From: an uncultured bacterium
Lineage (GTDB): Bacteria; Bacteroidota; Rhodothermia; Rhodothermales; UBA10348
Assembly: GCA_938018055.1 (NCBI GenBank)
Contig: CALIKL010000010.1
Location: 1 to 64,000 of the forward strand
Direction of reading: 5' to 3'
DNA length: 64,000 nt
The notes below the pieces were generated by a model. That model made no database searches. It was not told the DNA's origin and saw nothing but the letters and a program-made list of their open reading frames with translations. The position numbers were made by a program, and so were the translations under genes. This document shows, piece after piece, positions 49,951 through 59,596 of the stretch. How positions within the stretch are numbered: position 1 is the first letter of the stretch; each line of letters starts with the position of its first letter.

Positions 49951-51138
49951 TCAGTAAATAGCTACAGTCGGGTCGATTTCCCTTGACCAAGCGATAATGC
50001 CACCGGCCAAGTTGAACACGTTCGTATAGCCGAGCTGCTGCATCCAGGCAACCACGTGGCCCGAACGTGAGCCAGACCGACACATCACAACAACATGCCC
50101 ATCCTTTGCCGGTGCCACCTCTTCCAATCGTGTCGGCAGCTCGTCCATGGGGACCAGCGTTCCTCCGAGATCGGCAATGGTCAATTCCTCCGGATGGCGA
50201 ACGTCCAGTAACAGAAAGTCATCGCCCGAAGATTTCAGTTCAGCCAATTGGGTGACCGTTACTTCAGGAACACGTGGGCCGAAAACCATGGTGGCAGGGG
50301 AATCTGGGTTGGAAGTCGCAGGTATTGACGCCTCTTCAGGCGGAGGCATTCCGCAAAAGGCATCGTAATCCTGCAGTTCCATAATCGAGGGCGAATTCCC
50401 ACAGACTGGACAATCCGGGTCGCGCCCGGCATGGAGGGTCCGCATGTCCATGGTCATGGCATCGAACATAAGCAGTCGTCCGACGAGCACATCTCCGATA
50501 CCCGTCAACCATTTGATGACTTCCGTCGCCTGCAATGTGCCGACCATCCCCGGTAATACTCCCAAAACGCCTCCCTCAGCACACGATGGAACCGTGCCTG
50601 GCGGTGGGGGCTCTGGGAACAGACAGCGATAGCAAGGACCTTCCGGGGCACCGAAGACTGAAATCTGACCGTCAAAGCGATATATGGAGGCATAGATATT
50701 GGGCTTTCCAAGCAGTACACATGCATCGTTGACCAGGTAGCGCGTCGCAAAGTTGTCCGTGCCGTCGGCCACAACATCGTATCGCCCGATGATGTCGAGA
50801 GCGTTGGTGCGATCCAGCCGTTGGGCCATGGGCTCGATCTTGACATGGGGATTGAGTCGTCTGAGCACCTCTGCCGCGACGTCTACCTTCGGACGCCCCA
50901 CGTCAGCCGTCCCGAACAGGATCTGACGATGCAGGTTGCTCAAGCTGACAACATCATCATCCACGATTCCCAACGTGCCGACACCCGCAGCTGCCAGGTA
51001 TTGCAACATCGGTGTACCCAATCCACCAGCTCCAACGACCAGCACGGATGCCTCCTTTAATCGCAGCTGACCGGCTTCACCCAGCTGAGGCAGGAGGAGA
51101 TGACGGGCATAACGGGACCGCTCTTCAGGCTGCAACAT
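49951..51138 (-). CDS. moeB: MoeB/ThiF family adenylyltransferase with C-terminal rhodanese domain
   Basis: RYARHLLLPQLGEAGQLRLKEASVLVVGAGGLGTPMLQYLAAAGVG; HVVVMCRSGSRSGHVVAWMQQLGYTNVFNLAGGI rhodanese. Confidence 0.9.
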   Translation of the reverse strand: MLQPEERSRYARHLLLPQLGEAGQLRLKEASVLVVGAGGLGTPMLQYLAAAGVGTLGIVDDDVVSLSNLHRQILFGTADVGRPKVDVAAEVLRRLNPHVKIEPMAQRLDRTNALDIIGRYDVVADGTDNFATRYLVNDACVLLGKPNIYASIYRFDGQISVFGAPEGPCYRCLFPEPPPPGTVPSCAEGGVLGVLPGMVGTLQATEVIKWLTGIGDVLVGRLLMFDAMTMDMRTLHAGRDPDCPVCGNSPSIMELQDYDAFCGMPPPEEASIPATSNPDSPATMVFGPRVPEVTVTQLAELKSSGDDFLLLDVRHPEELTIADLGGTLVPMDELPTRLEEVAPAKDGHVVVMCRSGSRSGHVVAWMQQLGYTNVFNLAGGIIAWSREIDPTVAIY

Positions 51139-51299
51139 GAGCCGCACGGGTCGATGGATTGTTTGGAAGGCGACTGAGATTTGGCGATACTCGATCGGCA
51201 GGATCTGCTTCGACTGCGCCGGTCGCTTGAACGAAACAGGACCGTAATGGTCCCGCCTCCCGCCGATGGAACGAGCGAAATGACCTCTCTTGCGAGCAC

Positions 51300-52466
51300 A
51301 TGACTGAAGCCACATACATCGTTGGTGTCCTGAGCGCCGTCGTATTCCTCACTGAACTTCTGGTGCGCCGCACGTTTCTGAAGCACTTCGGGACGGCCCT
51401 GCTGGTCATCCTGTTCACTGCGCTTATCGCGAACCTCGGCCTGCTGCCCACAGGAACCGGCTCTGACGCACCCATTCCCGCTTACACGTTCGTTTTCAAC
51501 ACCGTTGCGCCGCTGGCCATTTTCTGGCTGCTCCTTCCCATCAATCTGAAGGACGTACTCAAGGCCGGTCGGTCCATCATTGTCATGTTCCTGTTGGGTA
51601 GCCTGGCGACAGCAGTCGGTGTATTCGTCGGGATGTGGGTGATCAACGGCGCAGAAACAATCGGGCCCATGTTCAACGCCATCGGAGGGATGTTTGTCGG
51701 GACGTATACCGGAGGCAGCGTCAACTTCAATACGCTTGGACTGCACTACGGAGTAATGGAAGAGGGACTCCTCTACGGCGGCTCGATTGTAGTTGACAAC
51801 ATTGTGACCGCCTTGTGGATGATCATCACACTTGCCGTACCTCGAGCCGTGGTGCACATCTGGCCCAAACGACCTGGCTCCGAGATGAAACAGCTTATCG
51901 GCGAGGTTACAACGGGCCAGGAGGAAGACACGGAAACCGTTCATCCGATGGATATTGGTGTTGTGCTTGCACTGGGACTGGGAGCCGTTTGGGTTTCTGA
52001 ACGCATCGCGACCGTCTTTCCTTCCATACCGTCCGCTCTTTTCCTGACGGGAATCGCGCTGGTCCTGGCTCAGATCCCGGGAATTTCGCGACTACCAGGA
52101 CTCAAAGTCATGGGCATGTTTGCGGTCTACCTCTTTCTCTGCGTAATCGGAGCCTACTGCGATATTGGCGCTATGAGCGGGCTGGGCGAGTTGGGCGTGA
52201 CACTGCTGATTTTCACGATAGTGACGGTCCTGGTCCATGGAATCATCGTCTATGGGTTGGCTTGGGCTTTTCGAGTCAATCCCGTTATCGCCTCCATCAC
52301 CTCACAAGCCAATGTGGGTGGTGGCACCTCCGCGCTTGCTCTCGCGCGAAGCCTTGGTCGGGAAGATCTGGTACTACCCTCCATCTTGATCGGGTCATTG
52401 GGGTATGCTGTGGGGACCTTTCTCGGATTCTGGGTGGCCGAAAGCTGGTTACCGCTGCTGGGATAA
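51300..52466 (+). CDS. DUF819 family membrane protein
   Basis: Multi-TM; NAIGGMFVGTYTGGSVNFNTLGLHYGV and TSQANVGGGTSALALARSLGREDLVLPSILIGSLGYAVGT. Confidence 0.88.
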   Translation: MTEATYIVGVLSAVVFLTELLVRRTFLKHFGTALLVILFTALIANLGLLPTGTGSDAPIPAYTFVFNTVAPLAIFWLLLPINLKDVLKAGRSIIVMFLLGSLATAVGVFVGMWVINGAETIGPMFNAIGGMFVGTYTGGSVNFNTLGLHYGVMEEGLLYGGSIVVDNIVTALWMIITLAVPRAVVHIWPKRPGSEMKQLIGEVTTGQEEDTETVHPMDIGVVLALGLGAVWVSERIATVFPSIPSALFLTGIALVLAQIPGISRLPGLKVMGMFAVYLFLCVIGAYCDIGAMSGLGELGVTLLIFTIVTVLVHGIIVYGLAWAFRVNPVIASITSQANVGGGTSALALARSLGREDLVLPSILIGSLGYAVGTFLGFWVAESWLPLLG

Positions 52467-52476
52467 AGTCGGTAGA

Positions 52477-52809
52477 GTGACCGGCCTCGCCCCGGTGTAT
52501 TTCCCCTACCAGGATCCTGAACTGGCGCTCGAAATGCGGGAGATCCTGCGCGAGAACTTTGCATCGGCATCCCGCTGTCCGGACCGGACTCTGGTCATTT
52601 CAGGCCATGCCTTCGACAATGAACGCAATGCTCAGGACCTGGCGCTGGATCGCGCCCGAGCTGTCATGCAGTACTATCTGAACCTCGGACTCGCTTCCGG
52701 CAATGTCCGGCTCGGTCGTGCCGTCGTCCACCAGCGGGCCACGTGGGATACCGAGGTCTGGCGGGGACGGCGGGCCACGACGCAACTGGACCGGCGCACC
52801 GGAAACTGA
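52477..52809 (+). CDS. OmpA C-terminal-like domain fragment, no signal peptide
   Basis: RTLVISGHAFDNERNAQDLALDRARAVMQYYLNLGLASGNVRLGRAVV; GTG start inferred. Confidence 0.5.
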   Translation: MTGLAPVYFPYQDPELALEMREILRENFASASRCPDRTLVISGHAFDNERNAQDLALDRARAVMQYYLNLGLASGNVRLGRAVVHQRATWDTEVWRGRRATTQLDRRTGN

Positions 52810-52868
52810 GCGGCGCTTACGTGCTGGCCGAGCACGGGACTGGAGCGGAGGTGCTCGGGAGTATCGGA

Positions 52869-53492
52869 TTACGCGCTGAGCGCGAGATCCCGTCCGCCGC
52901 GCAGGGCTCGTTCGAACGCAACCACCCAGTCGGAAGCCACGTGCAAGCGAAGGGCGGTAATGTGACATCCCGTTCCGCGTACCGACCAGCCTTTTCCTGA
53001 GTTGGACGCTGCCGAGGCCACGACTGCATCCGTCGCCCGACGTCCCAGGGAAAGACGCCCGAAGCTGGAAAACCACGTCGGCAACGCTTGCATGAGGGTA
53101 TAGGCCGCATCCACAGCTGCTTCGTGGGTTTCATTAAGCTCGCAACGGTACAGGGCCTCATGACCACCGTAGACCAGCGTCAGTGCATCCTGGTCAGAAT
53201 GAGCATCGATCCACGAAGGGCGGCAACAGAATGCAATCTTCTTGCCTTTGTATTGCAGCGTGAAATCAACGGGCAGCTCTCCGTCAGGTGTAGCCACCCA
53301 TACGTGCTCCTCCACTCGGACCTCTGCATCGAGCATGGGACGAAGCGCCTGCAAGAGGCGCATGGCGGGAGATGGACGGGCCGGGAGGCGGTGTGATTCG
53401 ATGCGCGCGGCGGGCGCGCGATCTGCAGCGCGCTGTTGCAGCCAGGCGATCGTGGGAAAGGCAGAGACGGAAAGACGAGTGGAAGCGTTCAT
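52869..53492 (-). CDS. Hypothetical protein
   Basis: Long ORF with plausible composition and no family recognised. Confidence 0.5.
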   Translation of the reverse strand: MNASTRLSVSAFPTIAWLQQRAADRAPAARIESHRLPARPSPAMRLLQALRPMLDAEVRVEEHVWVATPDGELPVDFTLQYKGKKIAFCCRPSWIDAHSDQDALTLVYGGHEALYRCELNETHEAAVDAAYTLMQALPTWFSSFGRLSLGRRATDAVVASAASNSGKGWSVRGTGCHITALRLHVASDWVVAFERALRGGRDLALSA

Positions 53493-53597
53493 GCTGGAAT
53501 ACCGTGTTTTTCGTTCGGTATCAGGATACCTACAGGGTGTGACATCATTTTGTCATACCCTTATTTCAGCATATCACTTTTTCTACTGAATCTGCCT

Positions 53598-56018
53598 TCA
53601 GCGCAAGGGAAGGCCGAATTTCATGGTCCACCCGCCGGTGGACCCGGTGGCTATATCCAGCCGAAACGGTAAACCGAAGGGGTAAGAAATGCCCACTCCC
53701 GCCTCGTGATGTAACCCGCCAAATGTGCCTAAATCCGGATCCGAAGAGAAGGCATGCCCACCAAACACATGGACACCCCAACCTCGATCAGCCAGTCCCC
53801 AGAGTCCAACCTTTTCGAACAAGGCGGTCGTGAAGTCATGTGCCCAGAACACTCCCAGCAATTCATCTGCGAGGAAACGTCCATTCTCCAGCGAGCGGAA
53901 TCCTGCAAATTCGGCAAACGGACCCGCCGATCCAGACAATCCGAATTGCCTCTGTACAGGTAGACTCCCGTTACTGGTACCGCCAATGACGGTTACCCGC
54001 AGCCAATTTGGCCGCGCCCGACGACGGAAGAACGTCGTAGTTCTTGCGGTGGCGCGCGCCTCGATACGGGTGAATTCGAAATCCGATGCCAGGTGCCAGC
54101 CGGGCGAGCGCTCCCACGAGACTTCCATGGACATCCGCTCCTGATTACCAAGTAGCAATCCAACCTCAGTGGATCGCAACGTCCCTTCGACGATATCCGG
54201 ATTAGGTCGCTGCACATTTCGAAAGAGCCACCCGTTGAAATCACTCAGCTTTTCCAGGGAGCGATGCCGTTCGTTGTTCATGCGTAGAGAAACAAGCCCC
54301 GGCAGCGCCCCGAGCGCCAGGTCCAGACTCAGTCGCTGCTTACGTAGATCGAAGTAGTCGTAGATATCGTCCCATCCCAGATAGGTGGACATCCCCGGCA
54401 CAAACCGTCCCAGCCCTTCCGGGCGGGCAACCACCGATGTGGCATCGGACGCAAAACCGCCAAAGAATCCTCTCACAGCGCCTACTTGCCAAGGCAAGCT
54501 GACCTCTGCCTTGTACGTCGGCCGCTTCCGCTCCATGGAGTATCCGGCAGACACCCGCCAGATTCCGCTTCGAAAATCATCCCGCTCCTCACCCGGATTG
54601 ATGGTGCCACCATATCCGAGACCTGGATGCCATCCATCAACCCGGTTGTACCAGAACCAGTCGCCACCTGTGATACGCTCCGCCAGATCCAGTCGGGCTG
54701 AGCGCTCGACTTCGTCACTGTCTTCGGTGACATCGACGGCAGTATAGGTGGCCAAAATCCCTTCAGGGCGGAAGGCACGATGGAGCGTCATACCAGGATC
54801 CATGGTGGCGATCTGTTCAGCCTCGCGCGGCGTGGCGGGGATGTACGAAGGATTGCGCAGGAACAGATCTCCGTTGAAAGCCGCCAAGGGATCCCGCACG
54901 GTCGTTGGCCCTGGAACACGCAGTGAATCAGGGACTGGTGGATTCACCGCATGCAAAGAAAGGCCCGATACCTGGTGATACCGCGCCAGTGGATAAGCCA
55001 CACCAGCTCTCCCGAACTCGACTACCCCCTGCACGATCAGGCTCTGGGGTACCCAAACAGAATCTCCTATGGAAAGAAAGCGCTGCTCCAGTACCAGATC
55101 ATGTGACTTTACGGGAGGTACCACGTCGGTCCCTGGCCATGGACGAGCGTTCACTTGCAAAACGGCCCAGACCGAGTCCATGATGGCCATTGATCCCGTA
55201 AAGGCCGGCATGGTCGCACTGCGAGGGCGAAAAAAGATCTCTATGACTCGTCTTCCGTCAAATTCACGGGTAGCACCCTCAGTGAACCGGTAGCGATCAA
55301 TGGCGTCGGGATGCAGCGGTCCGGTGTATCGCGTTCCGAGTAGATTGATATCATGATCCAGAAAATTGGGTACAGCGTGTGGGGCTGCGAATCGGAACAG
55401 CTCACTTCGTGTTGGCTGGGCTCGTTCGGCTCGAATCACCTCGCGCGGCCCAGCTTCGACCGTCCACCAGGAAGCACGGACACTTTCATTCATCTGAACG
55501 AGATCGAAGTCCGAATACAGTAGAAAGCGGGTGTAGACATCTGCATATCCGGCACGCACAAACTCTCGCATCCCGTCCCGAGCAGCAATGGCTCGCCGGA
55601 CAATGGCTTCAGCCGGATTGTCATCCAGAACCACCAATTCGTCCAGTTCGACGGCCGCTGGCTCCATGCGAATGATCACGCCAGACAGGTTTTCCCGCGT
55701 GACATCAATTTTTTGACTCCGATAACCGATGTAGCGGACTTCAAGCGTGGTTGGTATTTCGGGAAGCGTCAAAAGAAACTGGCCACTCGCGTTAGTGACC
55801 GTGCCGCGGATGGTCCCTTCGATCTGAACGGTGGCCTGCGGCAAGGCCTGCTCGGTCTGCGCGTCGATGACCGTACCGCGAAGGGCGACCTGGGCTGCTG
55901 CGTTCCGAGGGTGGAATACCAGCCCGAAAATGAACACCGTGAGGATCAGCAGGGCACAGCGGAACGGGAATCCGGCACCTGCGGTTGATGCGTAGAGGGA
56001 ATGGAGCGATGCCTGCAT
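53598..56018 (-). CDS. DUF5686 family protein with carboxypeptidase-regulatory-like N-terminal domain
   Basis: VALRGTVIDAQTEQALPQATVQIEGTIRGTVTNASGQFLLTLP; large outer-membrane-like C-terminus. Confidence 0.85.
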   Translation of the reverse strand: MQASLHSLYASTAGAGFPFRCALLILTVFIFGLVFHPRNAAAQVALRGTVIDAQTEQALPQATVQIEGTIRGTVTNASGQFLLTLPEIPTTLEVRYIGYRSQKIDVTRENLSGVIIRMEPAAVELDELVVLDDNPAEAIVRRAIAARDGMREFVRAGYADVYTRFLLYSDFDLVQMNESVRASWWTVEAGPREVIRAERAQPTRSELFRFAAPHAVPNFLDHDINLLGTRYTGPLHPDAIDRYRFTEGATREFDGRRVIEIFFRPRSATMPAFTGSMAIMDSVWAVLQVNARPWPGTDVVPPVKSHDLVLEQRFLSIGDSVWVPQSLIVQGVVEFGRAGVAYPLARYHQVSGLSLHAVNPPVPDSLRVPGPTTVRDPLAAFNGDLFLRNPSYIPATPREAEQIATMDPGMTLHRAFRPEGILATYTAVDVTEDSDEVERSARLDLAERITGGDWFWYNRVDGWHPGLGYGGTINPGEERDDFRSGIWRVSAGYSMERKRPTYKAEVSLPWQVGAVRGFFGGFASDATSVVARPEGLGRFVPGMSTYLGWDDIYDYFDLRKQRLSLDLALGALPGLVSLRMNNERHRSLEKLSDFNGWLFRNVQRPNPDIVEGTLRSTEVGLLLGNQERMSMEVSWERSPGWHLASDFEFTRIEARATARTTTFFRRRARPNWLRVTVIGGTSNGSLPVQRQFGLSGSAGPFAEFAGFRSLENGRFLADELLGVFWAHDFTTALFEKVGLWGLADRGWGVHVFGGHAFSSDPDLGTFGGLHHEAGVGISYPFGLPFRLDIATGSTGGWTMKFGLPLR

Positions 56019-56147
56019 GCGCTACTCTGCTGCGGTCTTCGTCTTCGTCACAATGCGAGGTGAAAATAGGTCGCACTCCTTTCCCCACAACATAATGACA
56101 TCGACGAACGGAAAGCGCGAGAGCACATCCTCCAGCAAGAGTTTCTC

Positions 56148-56420
56148 ATGTATCATCTTATCGGTAAGCAGGTTCGGGTCCATCTTTACAGCCGAGAGGG
56201 TATCACGGTGGGCAGTATCACAGGTCGGGTTGCCGATATAGCCGAGGGAGTGGAGGTAGCGGATGGCATGAAAAAGGACCTGGTGTTCGTGGTAGACATT
56301 GATACCGGGGATCCTGAATCTCCTTACAAGAACAGCGCTGGAATGGAAGGCGAGTCGTGGTTCGCCATCCAGGATATCGAGGTGATTGAAGAGGACGGCC
56401 CGCGTCTTTTTTCGAACTGA
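56148..56420 (+). CDS. Hypothetical small protein
   Basis: 90-aa ORF MYHLIGKQVRVHLYSREGITVGSITGRVADIAEG..., compact beta-rich pattern. Confidence 0.5.
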   Translation: MYHLIGKQVRVHLYSREGITVGSITGRVADIAEGVEVADGMKKDLVFVVDIDTGDPESPYKNSAGMEGESWFAIQDIEVIEEDGPRLFSN

Positions 56421-56536
56421 AACCTCATCGACTCGCTGAAAACCATCGGTCTGCCAGCGGCCCTTCCCAGCGATATCGTCCGAAAGGCGGCGAAATGGCC
56501 TCTTCATGCCTGATGAACGGCATCGATGACTTGAAA

Positions 56537-56557
56537 ATGTAACAGCACCTGTTACAT
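56537..56557. promoter_or_regulatory. Palindromic operator candidate upstream of the Rrf2-family regulator
   Basis: ATGTAACAG-CAC-CTGTTACAT, perfect 9-bp arms, 6 nt before the ATG at 56564. Confidence 0.75.
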
Positions 56558-56563
56558 TAGGGC

Positions 56564-57079
56564 ATGCCGTCAACCCAATATGCTTCCACCCTGCACGTCC
56601 TGATCCTGCTCGCTGCCGATCAGGATTCGGTGCATACGTCAACCTCGCTGGCTGCGCGCATGGATACCAATCCTGTCGTGCTGCGTCGAATCATCGCGGA
56701 CCTCTCAAAAGCTGGTCTGGTCACGACGCGACGCGGTGCCGGCGGTGGTGTGTCTCTTGCAAATAACCCGGAAGACATCACGCTTGGCCAGGTCGCGGAT
56801 GTGATCGAAGCCGACATGACCTTTGATGTCCATCATGTCTCGGATCAGACAGAAGCCGACTTCCTGACAGATGCAGCGTTGACCGCGATTGAGGCCCAGC
56901 GGCGTGAATTGCATGCAGCCTCGATCGTGGAGCTCGATCGAATAACGCTGCGCGATATAATGCAGGCAGCAACCCTGCGTGCCGATCTGGCCAGGTTACT
57001 CGCAGATGGTTTGAGCGACGACCAGATCAGGAATGGATACCGCATCGAAAAGGGTCGCCTCGTAGCCATCGACGACTGA
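56564..57079 (+). CDS. Rrf2 family transcriptional regulator
   Basis: STSLAARMDTNPVVLRRIIADLSKAGLVTTRRGAGGGVSLANNPEDITLGQVADVIE winged helix. Confidence 0.9.
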   Translation: MPSTQYASTLHVLILLAADQDSVHTSTSLAARMDTNPVVLRRIIADLSKAGLVTTRRGAGGGVSLANNPEDITLGQVADVIEADMTFDVHHVSDQTEADFLTDAALTAIEAQRRELHAASIVELDRITLRDIMQAATLRADLARLLADGLSDDQIRNGYRIEKGRLVAIDD

Positions 57080-57113
57080 GCCCTCAATCGCTTCACTCAC
57101 TTGCTCTCCCACC

Positions 57114-58532
57114 ATGAAACGTTTTCTCCCGCTGCTTCTGATCGTAGCACTCACGTCGTGCAACGCATCTCCTCCCCCGAATGTAGTCCTCGTCATCATC
57201 GATGATCTGGGATGGAAGGACCTCGGAGTCTCCGGCAGCGAAGCATACCAGACACCGGCCATCGACAAGCTGGCACAGGAAGGAATTCGTTTCACGCGAT
57301 TCTATTCCGACAGTCCGGTCTGCTCTCCCACGCGTGCAGCGCTCATGACGGGCAAGCACCCCGCCCGGCTCGACATTACCAACTGGATTGGCGGGCAGCA
57401 GAAAGGACAACTCATCCAAGCTGATTACGAATGGCAATTACCGTTGGAGGAGACTACCGTAGCAGAGCACTTCAAGTCCGCCGGCTACGCTACGGGCTTC
57501 ATTGGAAAGTGGCACCTGGGCGCTGAAGGCTTCCATCCCGAGGATCAGGGATTCGATGTCAATATTGGAGGCCATGCAGCAGGTCATCCGGCTTCCTTCT
57601 TTTGGCCTTATGCCCGGGAAGGCGGATCCCCATGGGATGTGCCAGATCTGGAAGAGGGTTTCGAAGGGGAATACCTCACCGATCGGTTGACGGATGAGGC
57701 GGTGACGTTTATCGAAAGTAGTGTCGATAAACCCTTCTTCCTTGTCTTGTCGCACTATGCCGTCCACACGCCCATCCAGGCGCCGGCAGCCATGATCGAG
57801 GCCGAGCAGTCTCGTCTGGACGCATCACCGACGTGCCGACCGGAACCCTTTGACGATGATCCTGAATGGTCCACTACCCGTATTTGCCAGGATCGCGCCG
57901 ATTACGCCGCGATGATGCAGAGCACGGACGACAGTATGGCTCGCCTGATACAGGCCCTCGAGGATCAGGGCATCGCCGAGCGGACGATCGTCGTCTTCGT
58001 TTCTGACAATGGCGGACTTTCCACACTGATGCGCGGCCGTACGAGCGGACCCACATCAAACCGGCCGCTACGTGCTGGCAAAGGGTACCTCTATGAAGGG
58101 GGTATCCGGATTCCGTTCATCGTCCACGACCCTCGCTCCAGCATGCCCGGTCTGCGTACCGATGCCGCTTCGACCGTCGATGTCGTTCCGACCCTTCTTG
58201 ATATGGCAGGACTGGATGTACCGGATGTAGACGGACGCAGCCTGGCAAGCCCAGGGCGGATCGAACGACCGTTGTACTTCCATTTTCCGCATTATCACGG
58301 GTCGGGCAATCGACCCGGAGGAGCCATTATCAGCGGCCAATACAAGCTGATTGAATGGTTCGAAACGGGAGCCGTCGAACTTTACGATCTGGACAATGAC
58401 CCGGGAGAATGGACCAACCTGGCGGCCAACCAATCGTCCTTGGCTGACTCGTTACTCGGAATGCTTCGTACGTGGAGAGCCGATGTCGATGCCCAGATGC
58501 CCCGGGCTAATCCTGATTGGTCAGGGGACTGA
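57114..58532 (+). CDS. Sulfatase (arylsulfatase-like), lipoprotein
   Basis: NVVLVIIDDLGWKDLGVSGS, SPVCSPTRAALMTGKHPARL (CxPxR sulfatase motif). Confidence 0.93.
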   Translation: MKRFLPLLLIVALTSCNASPPPNVVLVIIDDLGWKDLGVSGSEAYQTPAIDKLAQEGIRFTRFYSDSPVCSPTRAALMTGKHPARLDITNWIGGQQKGQLIQADYEWQLPLEETTVAEHFKSAGYATGFIGKWHLGAEGFHPEDQGFDVNIGGHAAGHPASFFWPYAREGGSPWDVPDLEEGFEGEYLTDRLTDEAVTFIESSVDKPFFLVLSHYAVHTPIQAPAAMIEAEQSRLDASPTCRPEPFDDDPEWSTTRICQDRADYAAMMQSTDDSMARLIQALEDQGIAERTIVVFVSDNGGLSTLMRGRTSGPTSNRPLRAGKGYLYEGGIRIPFIVHDPRSSMPGLRTDAASTVDVVPTLLDMAGLDVPDVDGRSLASPGRIERPLYFHFPHYHGSGNRPGGAIISGQYKLIEWFETGAVELYDLDNDPGEWTNLAANQSSLADSLLGMLRTWRADVDAQMPRANPDWSGD

Positions 58533-58627
58533 ATTCACAACGACTGAGCAACGTACCCAACAGGACGCGCAAGAGCTGGGTCAGGGCTGATTGCTGAGCC
58601 AGGTCCTCTTGAAGGACTGGACCCTGA

Positions 58628-59338
58628 TCAGCCGATCAACCGCATGAACTCGGCGCGGGTTCGCTCCTCCTCGAAAGCACCGCTGACAGCAGAGGTCGTG
58701 GTCGATGAGTGCTGCTTCTGGACGCCGCGCATGACCATGCACATGTGTGTTGCTTCGATGACAACGGCCACACCTTTCGGCTGCAGCACATCGTTGATGG
58801 CATCGCGGATCTGCATCGTCAATCGTTCCTGCACCTGAAGGCGGCGGGCAAACACATCGACGACGCGTGGGATCTTGGACAGACCAACGATCCGGCCATC
58901 CGGGATGTAGGCCACATGGGCTTTACCGAAGAAGGGCACCATGTGATGCTCGCACAGGGAGTAGAGCTCGATGTCCTTGACGAGAATCATCTCGTCATAG
59001 TCTTCCTTGAAGAGCGCCTTGGTCAGGATTTCCTTCGGGTCCAGCGAATACCCGTGCGTCAGGAATTGGTGCGCTTTGGCCACGCGTTCCGGCGTTTTCA
59101 GCAAACCCTCCCGCTCCGGGTCTTCCCCGATGTGGGTCAGGATGCTACGGACGTTGGCAGCAATGGCCTCGGTCGAATCCACCCCGTAGTGATCGATACG
59201 CCGATATCGGGGTGGCGTCAGGATATCATCGTCTTCGTCCAGGTGAGGATGGGACGGATGATTCGTGGCAATGGAATGGGGAGTACCATGCCCGTCGCCA
59301 CCGACGGCACGGAAAGGGACGTTGCTCTGCTCGCTCAT
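58628..59338 (-). CDS. folE: GTP cyclohydrolase I
   Basis: [70 protein letters not shown]. Confidence 0.97.
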   Translation of the reverse strand: MSEQSNVPFRAVGGDGHGTPHSIATNHPSHPHLDEDDDILTPPRYRRIDHYGVDSTEAIAANVRSILTHIGEDPEREGLLKTPERVAKAHQFLTHGYSLDPKEILTKALFKEDYDEMILVKDIELYSLCEHHMVPFFGKAHVAYIPDGRIVGLSKIPRVVDVFARRLQVQERLTMQIRDAINDVLQPKGVAVVIEATHMCMVMRGVQKQHSSTTTSAVSGAFEEERTRAEFMRLIG

Positions 59339-59596
59339 GATGACTGGATGTTGTGGCCTGAGTGGTGGGCTCGACCGGTTCTGGATGGGCGCGGGGAGTA
59401 TTCAGTGTTTGGAGACAGACTGCGGTTACGGTACCAGACCGGATTACTGTTTACAGCATGGAGGTGGGTAACGGAAATCCGGCCATGCACACCCAACGGT
59501 GCGTTCCAAAAGCGTTCATTTGTAGCACTTTGATCGTTTCGGTTACGGTCTTTCCTGCCGCAAACAAGTCCCGTTCCCTACGCTCCCACAATCTCC

